Shown: positions 23,511 through 32,284 of the stretch, in pieces
How positions within the stretch are numbered: the stretch's first letter is position 1
Layout: each line of letters begins with the position of its first letter
From: Microbispora triticiradicis
GTDB lineage: Bacteria; Actinomycetota; Actinomycetes; Streptosporangiales; Streptosporangiaceae
Reading direction: 5' to 3'
Assembly (NCBI GenBank): GCA_003260025.2
Contig: QFZU02000190.1
Location: forward strand, 1 to 35,214
Length of the DNA: 35,214 bases
Notes under the pieces: model-generated
The model's database searches: none
The model's input: the letters and a program-made list of their open reading frames with translations, nothing else
What the model was told of the DNA's origin: nothing
Program-made: the position numbers and the translations under genes

Positions 23511-24776
23511 TCAGCCGAACACCTTCTGCACGTGGTGGAGGCCGCGGACCAGTGCGTCGATCTCGGCCGTCGTGTTGTACAGGTAGAAAGACGCCCTTGT
23601 GGTGGCCGGGATGCCGAACCTGAGATGCAGCGGCCGGGCGCAGTGATGACCTACCCGGACCGCGATCCCGTACACGTCGTCGAGGATCTGCCCCACGTCG
23701 TGGGGGTGGATGCCCTCCAGCGTGAACGAGATCGTGCCGCCGCGGGCGATGGGCGTGCGGGGCCCGATGATCCTGAGCCCGGGGATCTCCGGCAGCGCCT
23801 CCAGGGCGTACGCCACCAGTTCCTTCTCGTGCGCCTTGATCTGGTCCATGCCGACGGCGTTCAGGTAGTCGACCGCCGCGCCGAGCCCGATCGCCTCGAC
23901 GATGGGCGGCGTCCCGGCCTCGAACTTGTGCGGCACCGGCGCGTACGTCGAGTGGTCCATCCAGACCGCCTCGATCATCTCGCCGCCGCCGAGGAACGGC
24001 GGCATCGCGTCGAGCAGCTCACGCCGGCCCCACAGCACGCCGATGCCGGAGGGACCCACCATCTTGTGGCCGGTGAACGCGACGAAGTCGACGCCCAGCT
24101 CGGCCACGTCCACGGCCTGGTGCGGCACGGACTGCGACGCGTCGAGCATCATCAGCGCGCCGACCTCGCGCGCCCGCGCCAGGATCGGCGAGACCGAGTT
24201 GACCGTGCCCAGCACGTTCGACTGGTGCGCGATCGAGACGATCTTGGTCCGCTCGTTGACCAGCTCCTCCAGGCCCTCGACGTCGAGGCGGCCCTCGTCG
24301 GTCACCGGGAACCAGCGCAGCGTCGCGCCGGTGCGCTGCGCGAGCAGCTGCCACGGCACGATGTTGGAGTGGTGCTCCATCTCCGAGATGACGATCTCGT
24401 CGCCGGGGCCCATCCGGAACCGCTCGTCCTCGCCGACGGGGTTGCCGAAGGCGTACGCCACGAGGTTGAGGGCCTCGGAGGCGTTCTTGGTGAAGACGAT
24501 CTCGTCCCGCGACGGCGCCCCGACGAACGCGGCGATCTTGTCGCGGGCCTCTTCGTACGCGACCGTCGACTCGCTGCCGAGCACGTGCAGGGCCCGGCCG
24601 ACGTTGCCGTAGTGCCAGGTCAGGTGGTCGCGCATGGTCTCGACCACCTGGGCCGGCTTCTGGGAGGAGTTGCCGGAGTCGAGGTAGACCAGCGGCCTGC
24701 CTCCGGGAAGCTCGCGGGTGAGGACCGGGAAGTCCTTCCTGATCCTCTCCACGTCGAAGCCGGACACCGCACTCAT
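23511..24776 (-). CDS. sufS: Cysteine desulfurase SufS (group II)
   Basis: This PLP enzyme removes sulfur from cysteine and holds it as a persulfide for SufU. The PLP lysine is Lys238 in FTGHKMVGPSG, and the active-site Cys379 is in VRVGHHCARPLH, a short loop typical of group II enzymes. EMEHHSNIVPW and DASQSVPHQ are further PLP-site motifs. Length, 421 aa, is full. The ATG overlaps the sufC stop by one base (TGATG), giving translational coupling. Confidence 0.97.
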   Translation of the reverse strand: MSAVSGFDVERIRKDFPVLTRELPGGRPLVYLDSGNSSQKPAQVVETMRDHLTWHYGNVGRALHVLGSESTVAYEEARDKIAAFVGAPSRDEIVFTKNASEALNLVAYAFGNPVGEDERFRMGPGDEIVISEMEHHSNIVPWQLLAQRTGATLRWFPVTDEGRLDVEGLEELVNERTKIVSIAHQSNVLGTVNSVSPILARAREVGALMMLDASQSVPHQAVDVAELGVDFVAFTGHKMVGPSGIGVLWGRRELLDAMPPFLGGGEMIEAVWMDHSTYAPVPHKFEAGTPPIVEAIGLGAAVDYLNAVGMDQIKAHEKELVAYALEALPEIPGLRIIGPRTPIARGGTISFTLEGIHPHDVGQILDDVYGIAVRVGHHCARPLHLRFGIPATTRASFYLYNTTAEIDALVRGLHHVQKVFG

Positions 24777-25528
24777 CAGGCGGACGCCGCCTTCGAGGTG
24801 TAGGCCTCGTAGCCCTCGGCCTCCAGCTTGTCGGCCAGCTCGGGGCCGCCCTCCTCCACCACGCGCCCGCCGGCGAAGACGTGGACGAAGTCCGGCTTCA
24901 CGTAGCGCAGGATGCGGGTGTAGTGGGTGATCAGCAGCACGCCGGTGTCGCCGGAGGCGCGGAACCGGTTGACGCCCTCGGAGACCACGCGCAGGGCGTC
25001 GACGTCGAGGCCCGAGTCGGTCTCGTCCAGCACCGCGATCTTCGGCTTGAGCAGCTCCAGCTGGAGGATCTCGTGCCGCTTCTTCTCACCGCCGGAGAAG
25101 CCCTCGTTGGTGTTGCGCTGGGCGAACGCCGGGTCGATGGACAGCGCGTCCATGCCCGACTTCAGCTCCTTGGCGAACTCGCGCAGCTTCGGCGCCTCGC
25201 CGCGGACCGCGGTGATCGCCGAGCGCAGGAAGTTCGACACGCTGACGCCGGGGACCTCGACCGGGTACTGCATGGCCAGGAACAGGCCGGCGCGGGCGCG
25301 CTCGTCCACCGCCATGTCCAGCAGGTCCTCGCCGTCGAGCAGGACGGTGCCGGAGGTGACGGTGTACTTGGGGTGCCCCGCGACGGCGTACGCCAGCGTG
25401 GACTTGCCCGAGCCGTTCGGGCCCATGATGGCGTGCGTCTCGCCGCTGCGGACCGTCAGGTCGACGCCGCGCAGGATCTCCTTGTCGCCCACGGCGACGT
25501 GCAGGTCACGGATCTCAAGGGTGGACAC
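24776..25528 (-). CDS. sufC: Fe-S assembly ATPase SufC
   Basis: SufC is the soluble ABC ATPase of the SufBCD scaffold. The 250-aa protein has Walker A GPNGSGKST, Q-loop LAMQYPVEVPGV, signature FSGGEKKRHEILQ, Walker B IAVLDETDSGLD and switch His LITHYTRIL. It energises cluster assembly on SufB-SufD and does not transport anything. It follows the Rieske gene by 6 bp. Confidence 0.97.
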   Translation of the reverse strand: MSTLEIRDLHVAVGDKEILRGVDLTVRSGETHAIMGPNGSGKSTLAYAVAGHPKYTVTSGTVLLDGEDLLDMAVDERARAGLFLAMQYPVEVPGVSVSNFLRSAITAVRGEAPKLREFAKELKSGMDALSIDPAFAQRNTNEGFSGGEKKRHEILQLELLKPKIAVLDETDSGLDVDALRVVSEGVNRFRASGDTGVLLITHYTRILRYVKPDFVHVFAGGRVVEEGGPELADKLEAEGYEAYTSKAASA

Positions 25529-25534
25529 TGGTAT

Positions 25535-25861
25535 TTACTCCTTCGAGAGCGAGACGTACACGTCGTCGCCTTCGATCTTGACTCGGTAGACGTTGACGGG
25601 CCTGGTCGCGGGCGGCCCGGTGGGCTTGCCGCTGCGCAGGTCGAAGCAGGAGCCGTGCAGCCAGCACTCCAGCGTGTTGTCGTAGACCTCGCCCTCGCTG
25701 AGGCGGACCTCGGCGTGCGAGCACACGTCGCGCAGGGCGAAGACCTCGCCGCCGGTCCGCACCAGCGCGACCGGCGTGTCCTCGACCTCCAGGCCGACGA
25801 CGCCCCCGTCGGGGATGTCGGCGACCTGGCAGACCTTCTCCCAGCGGAGCTCGCCGCTCAT
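25535..25861 (-). CDS. Rieske [2Fe-2S] ferredoxin in the suf operon
   Basis: The 108-aa protein carries a Rieske cluster motif: Cys-x-His in DVCSHAEVRL and Cys-x2-His in ECWLHGSCFD, the spacing of bacterial NirD/BphF-like ferredoxins. It is probably an electron donor for cluster assembly or a small redox partner; its exact role in actinobacterial suf operons is not settled. Its start codon overlaps the sufD stop by 4 bp (ATGA), so translation is coupled. Confidence 0.93.
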   Translation of the reverse strand: MSGELRWEKVCQVADIPDGGVVGLEVEDTPVALVRTGGEVFALRDVCSHAEVRLSEGEVYDNTLECWLHGSCFDLRSGKPTGPPATRPVNVYRVKIEGDDVYVSLSKE

Positions 25862-26982
25862 CGGGCCAGCTCCGCCTCGACCGCGGACAGCACGCGCTCG
25901 CGCAGCTCCGGAAGCTGGATCTTCTCCAGCAACTGGGCGAAGAACCCGTGGATGACCAGGCGGCGGGCCTCGTCGAACGGGATGCCCCGGGCCTGCAGGT
26001 AGAAGATGTGCTCGTCGTCGAGGCGGCCGGAGGCGGACGCGTGGCCCGCTCCCGCGACCTCGCCGGTGAGGATCTCCAGGTTCGGCACCGAGTCGGCGCG
26101 GGCGCCGTCGGTGAGGATGAGGTTGCGGTTGAGCTCGTAGGTGTCGGTGCCCTCGGCCTCGGCCCGGATGATCACGTCGCCGATCCAGACCGCGTGGGCG
26201 GCGTCGCCCTGCAGCGCGCCCTTGTAGGTCACGTTGCTGCGGCAGTTCGGCACGCTGTGGTCCACCAGCAGGCGGTGCTCCAGGTGCTGCCCGGCGTCCA
26301 CGAAGTAGAGCCCGGTGAGGTCGGCGTCGCCGCCCGGGGCGGTGTACGACACCGAGGGCGACAGCCGTACGAGGTCACCGCCGAGGGTGACCACGAACGA
26401 CCGGAACGTCGCGTCCTTGCCGAGCCTCGCGTGGTGGTGGGAGACGTGCACGGCGTCGTCGTCCCAGTCCTGCAGGCTGACGACCTTCAGCGTCGCGCCC
26501 TCGGCCACGTCGAACTCGACGTTGTCGGCGTAGACCGCGCTGCCGCGGTGGTCCAGGACCAGCACGGCCTCGGCCATCGGCTCCACCGACACGAGGATGT
26601 GCCCGTAGGCGGCGGCGCCGGCCCCGGACCCGCGCAGCGTGATCACGGTGGGCCGGGAGGCGGCCGTCATCCTCGGCACCGTGACGACGGTGGCCTTCTC
26701 GAACGACGAGTACGCCTGCGCGCTGACCCGGTCGGCCGGGGTGTAGGTCCGGCCGAGCCGGGCGTCGTCGCGGGCGACGGTCTCGACCCGCACCTCGGGC
26801 GCGGCCTCGACGTCCACCACGACGCCGCCGGTGACGGCGGCCGTGCCGTCGTGCAACCCCTTCAGCCGCGCGAGCGGCGTGAAGCGCCACTCCTCCTCGC
26901 GACCCGTCGGCACCGGGAAGTCCGCCACGTCGTACGACGCCTTCTCGTGCAGCGTCGACAGCGGTTTGGTCTCCAGGCCCAT
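25858..26982 (-). CDS. sufD: Fe-S assembly scaffold subunit SufD
   Basis: SufD pairs with SufB and SufC to build Fe-S clusters. The 374-aa protein has an N-terminal helical part with REEEWRFTPLARLKG, a right-handed beta-helix core and the conserved C-terminus DDEHIFYLQARGIPFDEARRLVIHGFF, which contains the His important in E. coli SufD. I used the ATG at 26982, which overlaps the sufB stop (TGATG); the longer frame is an artefact of the sufB region. Confidence 0.96.
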   Translation of the reverse strand: MGLETKPLSTLHEKASYDVADFPVPTGREEEWRFTPLARLKGLHDGTAAVTGGVVVDVEAAPEVRVETVARDDARLGRTYTPADRVSAQAYSSFEKATVVTVPRMTAASRPTVITLRGSGAGAAAYGHILVSVEPMAEAVLVLDHRGSAVYADNVEFDVAEGATLKVVSLQDWDDDAVHVSHHHARLGKDATFRSFVVTLGGDLVRLSPSVSYTAPGGDADLTGLYFVDAGQHLEHRLLVDHSVPNCRSNVTYKGALQGDAAHAVWIGDVIIRAEAEGTDTYELNRNLILTDGARADSVPNLEILTGEVAGAGHASASGRLDDEHIFYLQARGIPFDEARRLVIHGFFAQLLEKIQLPELRERVLSAVEAELAR

Positions 26983-28394
26983 CAGCCGACCGCTCCTTCC
27001 ATCTGCAGCTCGATCAGGCGGTTGAGCTCCAGGGCGTACTCCATGGGCAGCTCGCGGGCGATCGGCTCGACGAACCCACGGACGATCATGGCCATCGCCT
27101 CGTCCTCGCCGAGGCCCCGGCTCATCAGGTAGAACAGCTGGTCCTCCGACACCTTGGAGACCGTGGCCTCGTGGCCCATCGAGACGTCGTCCTCGCGGAC
27201 GTCGACGTACGGGTAGGTGTCGGACCGGCTGATCTGGTCGACCAGCAGCGCGTCGCACTTGACGGTCGAGGCCGAGCCGGCCGCGCCCTCGTCGATCTGC
27301 ACCAGGCCGCGGTAGGACGTGCGGCCGCCGCCTCGCGCGACGGACTTGGAGATGATCGTCGAGGAGGTCTTCGGCGCGAGGTGCACCATCTTGGCGCCCG
27401 CGTCCTGGTGCTGGCCCTCGCCGGCGAAGGCGACCGACAGCGTCTCGCCCTTGGCGTGCTCGCCCATGAGGTAGACGGCCGGGTACTTCATCGTGACCTT
27501 GGAGCCGATGTTCCCGTCGATCCACTCCATGGTCGCGCCCTCGTACGCCACGGCGCGCTTGGTGACCAGGTTGTAGACGTTGTTCGACCAGTTCTGGATC
27601 GTCGTGTAGCGGCAGCGGGCGCCCTTCTTCACGACGATCTCGACGACCGCCGAGTGCAGCGAGTCGGACGAGTAGATCGGCGCGGTGCAGCCCTCGACGT
27701 AGTGGACGTAGGAGTTCTCGTCCACGATGATCAGCGTCCGCTCGAACTGGCCCATGTTCTCGGTGTTGATCCGGAAGTAGGCCTGCAGCGGGATCTCGAC
27801 GTTCACGTTCGGCGGCACGTAGATGAACGAGCCACCGGACCACACGGCGGTGTTGAGCGCGGCGAACTTGTTGTCGCCCACCGGGATCACCGTGCCGAAG
27901 TACTCCTTGAAGAGCTCCTCGTGCTCGCGCAGGCCGGTGTCGGTGTCGACGAAGATGACGCCCTTCTCCTCGAGGTCCTCACGGATCTTGTGGTAGACGA
28001 CCTCGGACTCGTACTGGGCGGCGACGCCGGCGATGAGGCGCTGCTTCTCCGCCTCCGGGATGCCGAGCTTGTCATAGGTGTTCTTGATGTCGGGCGGCAG
28101 CTCGTCCCAGGAGGCGGCCTGCTTCTCGGTGGAGCGCACGAAGTACTTGATGTTGTCGAAGTCGATGCCCGTGAGGTCGGAGCCCCAGGTCGGCAGCGGC
28201 TTCTTCCGGAACAGCCGAAGGCCCTTGAGGCGCAGGTCGAGCATCCACTCCGGCTCGTTCTTGAGCGCGGAGATGTTGCGGACGACCTCTTCGGACAGCC
28301 CACGCCGGGCCGTGGCCCCCGCCACGTCCGCGTCGGCCCAGCCGAACTTGTAATTCCCGAGGCCTTCCAGCTCCGGGCGGTCGGTGACAGTCAC
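26982..28394 (-). CDS. sufB: Fe-S assembly scaffold subunit SufB
   Basis: SufB carries the nascent cluster in the SufBC2D complex. The 470-aa protein shows [19 protein letters not shown] near the N-terminus, [17 protein letters not shown], the segment [10 protein letters not shown] with the conserved Cys, and the C-terminus [24 protein letters not shown]. There is no intein. GTG at 28394 is the start because AAGGAG lies eight bases upstream and it overlaps the sufR stop as GTGA; this makes sufB translationally coupled to its own repressor gene. Confidence 0.97.
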   Translation of the reverse strand: MTVTDRPELEGLGNYKFGWADADVAGATARRGLSEEVVRNISALKNEPEWMLDLRLKGLRLFRKKPLPTWGSDLTGIDFDNIKYFVRSTEKQAASWDELPPDIKNTYDKLGIPEAEKQRLIAGVAAQYESEVVYHKIREDLEEKGVIFVDTDTGLREHEELFKEYFGTVIPVGDNKFAALNTAVWSGGSFIYVPPNVNVEIPLQAYFRINTENMGQFERTLIIVDENSYVHYVEGCTAPIYSSDSLHSAVVEIVVKKGARCRYTTIQNWSNNVYNLVTKRAVAYEGATMEWIDGNIGSKVTMKYPAVYLMGEHAKGETLSVAFAGEGQHQDAGAKMVHLAPKTSSTIISKSVARGGGRTSYRGLVQIDEGAAGSASTVKCDALLVDQISRSDTYPYVDVREDDVSMGHEATVSKVSEDQLFYLMSRGLGEDEAMAMIVRGFVEPIARELPMEYALELNRLIELQMEGAVG

Positions 28395-29236
28395 CTGCCG
28401 GACTCCTTGCTCGTCGTTGTGCTCGATATGTGTGCGGCCGGTGCGGGTGCGACCGGCGGATCGGTACGGCCGTGCCGCGCGGCCAGCGCGGGTGAACTGA
28501 CGTGGGTGGTGCAGACGCCGTCGCCGTTGGCGATCGTGGCCAGCCGCTGCACCGGAGTGCCGAGCAGCCGGGCGAACGCCTCGGTCTCCGCCTCGCACAG
28601 CTGCGGGAACGCCGCCGCGACGTGCGCCACCGGGCAGTGATGCTGGCAGAGCTGCTCGCCGCCCTTGCCGGTCGCGGTCGCGGACGCCGCGTATCCCTCC
28701 GTCGACAGCGCCTCCGCCAGCACGCGGACCCGCTGCTCGGCCGGGACCTCGCGCATCAGCGTCTCCAGCCTGCCGACCAGCCCGGACACCTGCGCCCGCG
28801 CGAACTCCGACACCGCATCGCCGCCCAGGCGCTCGGCCAGGAAGCGCAGCGCGCTGCCGGCCAGGTCGTCGTAGGCGTGGACGAAGGCGCTGCGGCCCGC
28901 GTCGGTGATCGCGAACATCTTGGCCGGCCTGCCGCGTCCCCGCTGACCGCGGGGGCGGGCCGTACGCGGCTCGATCATGCCGTCGGCCAGCAGCGCGTCG
29001 AGGTGACGGCGCACCGCGGCCGGTGTCAGCCCGAGCCGCTCGCCGAGCGCCGCGGCGGTCACCGGCCCGTGTTCCAGGATGAGCCGGGCCACCCTCGCCC
29101 GGGTGCCCCGCTCGACGCTGATGTCGCCCCTGCCGGCGCCGATGGCGGCGGCCTCACGCGCGGGGGACGCGGACGCCGAGAACGGCCGCGTCGCCACGGC
29201 CCTCTCCACGCTCAGTCGCCCCTGCACGTTTTTCAC
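28391..29236 (-). CDS. sufR: Fe-S-sensing repressor SufR
   Basis: SufR senses Fe-S status and represses the suf operon. The 281-aa protein has a winged HTH ([29 protein letters not shown]), a basic wing [12 protein letters not shown] and a C-terminal cluster site: CQHHC, then LCEAE, then GVCTTH, spaced CX3CX12CX27C. That spacing equals, from memory, the four ligands of M. tuberculosis SufR. I place the start at GTG 29236, where CACACT six bases upstream and TTGTCG 18 bp before that form a leaderless promoter. The motif ACACT-N5-TGTGA overlaps this start. A longer frame from GTG 29308 remains possible. Confidence 0.93.
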   Translation of the reverse strand: MKNVQGRLSVERAVATRPFSASASPAREAAAIGAGRGDISVERGTRARVARLILEHGPVTAAALGERLGLTPAAVRRHLDALLADGMIEPRTARPRGQRGRGRPAKMFAITDAGRSAFVHAYDDLAGSALRFLAERLGGDAVSEFARAQVSGLVGRLETLMREVPAEQRVRVLAEALSTEGYAASATATGKGGEQLCQHHCPVAHVAAAFPQLCEAETEAFARLLGTPVQRLATIANGDGVCTTHVSSPALAARHGRTDPPVAPAPAAHISSTTTSKESGR

Positions 29237-29272
29237 AACATCAGTGTGCCGTAATTCCTTCCCGGTCGACAA
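29233..29272 (-). promoter_or_regulatory. sufR promoter with SufR operator ACACT-N5-TGTGA
   Basis: On the minus strand, TTGTCG (29272-29267), 18 bp and CACACT (29248-29243) form a promoter. ACACT-GATGT-TGTGA (29247-29233) overlaps the -10 box and the GTG start. It equals the inverted repeat I recall for M. tuberculosis SufR. Binding here would shut off the whole operon. Confidence 0.75.
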
Positions 29273-29540
29273 ACCCAAGACGGGGTCGACGGGCATGCAA
29301 TTTCTCACGCAGGCAAGGCTTACCTAACCTGCGACGACGGCGCCGCGAAGGTTTTCCGTGCTCTTTACTCCACGGACGTTCGCGAGCGGCGTCCGCCGAC
29401 GAGAGCGCGCCCGCCGCTCCCTAAACTCGATGCAGTCGACGGCGTGGAACGGGGTCCGGATTTCCGTCCCGCCGCGCGGTCGCGTCTGTGAGGGGAGGCC
29501 GGTCGCGTGACCGGGGTAGGCAGCACGCCCGGCGGCGTGG
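29237..29540. other. 304-bp divergent region between sufR and the ABC exporter genes
   Basis: No gene fits. Besides the SufR operator and iron box, the plus strand holds CCTAAACT at 29420-29427, a plausible -10 box (TAAACT) for the ABC genes, which would give a leader of about 105 bases. Nothing else stands out. Confidence 0.5.
29309..29327 (-). promoter_or_regulatory. DtxR/IdeR-like iron box upstream of suf operon
   Basis: The minus-strand 19-mer TTAGGTAAGCCTTGCCTGC matches the DtxR-family iron-box consensus TTAGGTTAGGCTAACCTAA at 13 of 19 positions. It lies about 73-91 bp upstream of the proposed sufR start: either an activating position or part of a second upstream promoter. The iron regulator is not in the window. 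Confidence 0.55.
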
Positions 29541-29577
29541 GTGACAGCGGTGGGTGACAGCGCGGTGGGCGACGGCG
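29537..29577 (+). repeat. 13-bp tandem repeat over the ABC ATPase start
   Basis: GTGGGTGACAGCG occurs twice in tandem (29537-29549 and 29550-29562), and a degenerate copy GTGGGCGACGGCG follows at 29565-29577. A 13-bp unit is not a multiple of three, so gain or loss of a unit would shift the frame of any start upstream of it. Confidence 0.75.
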
Positions 29578-30479
29578 CGCCGGCGGTCGAGATCGACGGA
29601 CTGGTCAAGCGGTACGGCCGCACCACGGCCGTCGACGGGCTGGCCTTCAGCTGCGCCCGGGGCGTGGTCACCGCCATCCTCGGCCCGAACGGCGCGGGCA
29701 AGACCTCCACGATCGAGATCTGCGAGGGGTTCCGCAGGCCGGACGGCGGGACCGTGCGGGTGCTCGGGCTCGACCCGGCCGATCCCGCGCTGAAGCCGCG
29801 CCTGGGGATCATGCCGCAGGCGGGCGGGGTGCCGCCGGCCGCCCGCGCGGGCGAATGGCTGCGCGTGGTCTCCCGGTTCTACGCCCACCCCCTCGATCCG
29901 GACGCCCTGCTCGCCCTGCTGGGCCTGACCGCGCACGCGCGCACGCCGTACCGGCGGCTGTCGGGTGGCCAGCAGCAGCGCCTGTCGCTCGCGGCGGCCG
30001 TCGTCGGGCGGCCCGAGCTGGTCTTCCTGGACGAGCCGACGGCCGGGCTCGACCCGCAGGCCAGGCACGCCTGCTGGGACCTGGTCACCGCACTGCGCGA
30101 CGCCGGGGTGTCGGTCGTGCTGACGACCCACCAGATGGACGAGGCCGAGAGGCTCTCCGACCACGTGGTGGTCATCGACCACGGACGGGTGGTCGCCGAG
30201 GGCACGCCGTCGGAGCTGACCGGTGCCGAGCGCCAGCTCAGGTTCCGCGCCCGCCCCGGCCTCGACGTGGAGGAACTGCTCGCGGCGCTGCCGCCGGGCA
30301 GCGCCGCCAAGGAGTCGCCGTCGGGGCACTACATCATCGAGGGACAGGTCGGCCCCCAGCTGCTGGCGACCGTCACCGCGTGGTGCGCCACCGAGGGCGT
30401 GACCACCGAGGACCTGCGCATCGAGCGGCGCACGCTGGAGGACGTCTTCCTCGAACTGACCGGCAGGGAGCTGCGGTGA
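29541..30479 (+). CDS. ABC-2 transporter ATP-binding protein
   Basis: The 312-aa ATPase has Walker A GPNGAGKTS, Q-loop IMPQAGGVPP, signature LSGGQQQRLSLA, Walker B LVFLDEPTAGLD and switch His LTTHQMDE, plus a C-terminal domain ending near LEDVFLELTGREL. It powers an exporter with the next gene. As I recall, an ABC pair divergent from sufR is conserved in Streptomyces and Mycobacterium, so it may serve a suf- or heme-linked function. The start is uncertain: GTG occurs at 29541, 29550 and 29565 within tandem repeats, and none has a good ribosome site. Confidence 0.92.
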   Translation: MTAVGDSAVGDGAPAVEIDGLVKRYGRTTAVDGLAFSCARGVVTAILGPNGAGKTSTIEICEGFRRPDGGTVRVLGLDPADPALKPRLGIMPQAGGVPPAARAGEWLRVVSRFYAHPLDPDALLALLGLTAHARTPYRRLSGGQQQRLSLAAAVVGRPELVFLDEPTAGLDPQARHACWDLVTALRDAGVSVVLTTHQMDEAERLSDHVVVIDHGRVVAEGTPSELTGAERQLRFRARPGLDVEELLAALPPGSAAKESPSGHYIIEGQVGPQLLATVTAWCATEGVTTEDLRIERRTLEDVFLELTGRELR

Positions 30480-31252
30480 GCGCGATCACCACGCTGGACC
30501 TCACCCCGCGGCCCGGAGCCGCGCCGCTGCACCGGATGGTGCTCGCGCAGGCGGGCGCGGAGATCCGGGCCACGCTGCGCAACGGCGAGCAGCTCCTGCT
30601 CACCCTGATCATCCCGATCCTGCTCTTGGCGGGCTTCTCCGCGGCCCCGCTCGTGGACGTCGGCGGCGGCCGGCGGGTCGACTTCGTCGCCCCCGGCATC
30701 CTCGCGCTCGCGGTCATGTCGACCGCGTTCACCGGCCAGGCCATCGCCACCGGCTTCGAGCGGCGGTACGGCGTGCTCCGGCGCCTGGGCGCCACCCCGC
30801 TGTCGCGGACCGGGCTCCTGCTGGCCAAGACCGTCGCCGTCGTCGCGGTGGAGGCGCTGCAGATCGTGGTGATCACCGTGGTGGCCCTGGCCCTCGGCTG
30901 GTCGCCGCACGGCGGCCCGCTGTGGGCCGTGCCGCTCCTGCTGCTCGGCACGGCGGCCTTCAGCGGCCTCGGCCTGCTCATGGCGGGCACACTGCGGGCG
31001 GAGGCGACGCTCGCCGGGGCCAACCTCGTCTACCTGGTGCTGCTCGGGCTCGGCGGCGTGCTGTTCCCGCTGGACCGGTTCCCGGGCGGGGTGCGGCAGG
31101 TGCTGGAACTGCTGCCGATCAGCGCGCTCACCTCCGGCCTGCGCGGCGTCCTCGGCGACGGCGGCGGCTTCCCCGGCGGCCCGCTGCTCGTGCTGCTCTG
31201 CTGGGCCGTCGCCGCCCTCGCCCTGGCCGCCCGCACCTTCCGCTGGGAGTAG
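30476..31252 (+). CDS. ABC-2 type transporter permease
   Basis: A 258-aa permease with about six membrane helices. The N-terminal cytosolic segment LAQAGAEIRATLRNGEQLLLTLIIP and the loop FERRYGVLRRLGATPLSRTGLL (coupling helix, key residues RYGVLRRLGATPL) are typical of ABC-2 exporters of the drug-export type. The GTG at 30476 overlaps the ATPase stop (GTGA), so the two are translationally coupled. The substrate is unknown. Confidence 0.92.
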   Translation: MSAITTLDLTPRPGAAPLHRMVLAQAGAEIRATLRNGEQLLLTLIIPILLLAGFSAAPLVDVGGGRRVDFVAPGILALAVMSTAFTGQAIATGFERRYGVLRRLGATPLSRTGLLLAKTVAVVAVEALQIVVITVVALALGWSPHGGPLWAVPLLLLGTAAFSGLGLLMAGTLRAEATLAGANLVYLVLLGLGGVLFPLDRFPGGVRQVLELLPISALTSGLRGVLGDGGGFPGGPLLVLLCWAVAALALAARTFRWE

Positions 31253-31273
31253 TCCGGCGGGTCCGTCGCCCGT

Positions 31274-31300
31274 TTGCACCGTGTGTATACACCGTATGAT
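31274..31300 (+). promoter_or_regulatory. EamA promoter with GTGTATACAC operator
   Basis: TTGCAC (31274-31279) and TATGAT (31295-31300) are 15 bp apart, slightly short. The perfect palindrome GTGTATACAC (31283-31292) fills the spacer. TGTATACA cores are typical of GntR-family operators, and a GntR/FCD gene converges on this transporter. A repressor bound here would block initiation. Confidence 0.6.
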
Positions 31301-31342
31301 TGCGGAGTTTGCGCTGATCGGGGTGACGGGTGAGGGTTGGGC

Positions 31343-32254
31343 ATGACGGCTGAATCGCTGTCCGGGGCAGCCGAGCCGTATCGCGCGGGGCCACGGGCCG
31401 GCAGGGCGCTGCGGGCGGCGTCGGACGCGGTGCCGCCGCCGGGGCTGGTGCTGCTGGCCATTCTGTCGGTGCAGGTGGGGGCCGGGCTGGCCAAGAACCT
31501 GTTCGGGCAGGTTCCTCCCGCGGCGATGGTGTTCCTGCGCATCGCCACCGGCGCCGTCATGCTCCTGGCCGTGGTGCGGCCGAAGGTGCGCGGGCTGTCG
31601 CGGCGCGACCTCGGCGTCGGCGTCGCCTTCGGGCTCAGCCTCGCCCTGATGAACCTGTCGTTCTACGAGGCCCTGGCCCGGCTGCCGATCGGGATCGCGG
31701 TGTCCATCGAGTTCATCGGGCCGCTCACCCTGGCCGTCGTGTCCTCCCGCCGCCGGCTGGACCTGCTGTGGGTGGCGCTGGCCGCCGCCGGCGTGATCCT
31801 GCTCGCGCCCTGGGGCGAGGCGGGCTCCGCGACCTGGGCCGGCATCGGGTTCGCCGCGCTGGCCGGGACGTTCTGGGCCGCCTACATCGTGTTCTCGGCG
31901 GCCACCGGCGCCCGGTTCCCCGGCGCGAGCGGGCTGACCTTCGCCATGATCGTGGCCACGGTGTTCGTCACCCCCGTCGGGGTCGTGGCGGGCGGCGACG
32001 CCCTGCTGCGGCCCGAGATCCTGCTCCTCGGGGCCGGCGTCGGCCTGCTCTCCTCGGTCATCCCGTACTCGCTGGAGCTGGAGGCCCTGCGCCGGATGCC
32101 CAAGCGGGTCTTCGGGATCCTGATGAGCCTGGAACCCGCCGTCGCCGCGCTCGTCGGCCTGTTCGTCCTGCACGAGGTGCTCCAGGGCCGCGAGTGGGCG
32201 GCGATCGGCTGCGTGGTCGTCGCCTCCATCGGCGCCACCCGCGCCGGCGGCTGA
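31343..32254 (+). CDS. EamA-family (DMT) transporter, RhtA-like
   Basis: The 303-aa membrane protein has ten predicted helices in two EamA repeats, with PPAAMVFLRIATGAVML in the first and VIPYSLELEALRRMPKRVFGILMSLEPAVAAL in the second. The latter motif is typical of RhtA-like exporters of threonine, homoserine and other amino acids. The N-terminal 35 residues are cytosolic. The ATG at 31343 has GAGGG upstream and was preferred over TTG at 31337. The substrate is unknown. Confidence 0.92.
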   Translation: MTAESLSGAAEPYRAGPRAGRALRAASDAVPPPGLVLLAILSVQVGAGLAKNLFGQVPPAAMVFLRIATGAVMLLAVVRPKVRGLSRRDLGVGVAFGLSLALMNLSFYEALARLPIGIAVSIEFIGPLTLAVVSSRRRLDLLWVALAAAGVILLAPWGEAGSATWAGIGFAALAGTFWAAYIVFSAATGARFPGASGLTFAMIVATVFVTPVGVVAGGDALLRPEILLLGAGVGLLSSVIPYSLELEALRRMPKRVFGILMSLEPAVAALVGLFVLHEVLQGREWAAIGCVVVASIGATRAGG

Positions 32255-32262
32255 ACCGTACG

Positions 32263-32284
32263 CCGCCGGGCCCTACTGCGGCGG
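32263..32284. terminator. Hairpin between convergent EamA and gntR genes
   Basis: CCGCCG (32263-32268), ten bases, CGGCGG (32279-32284) forms a GC-rich hairpin between the two convergent genes, overlapping the last codons of gntR. No U-run follows, so it is a weak terminator candidate. Confidence 0.35.

Noticed and set aside
25858-27843. 661-aa frame reading through sufD into sufB
   Set aside because: The upstream half is a shifted reading of sufB; sufD has its own ATG at 26982 overlapping the sufB stop.
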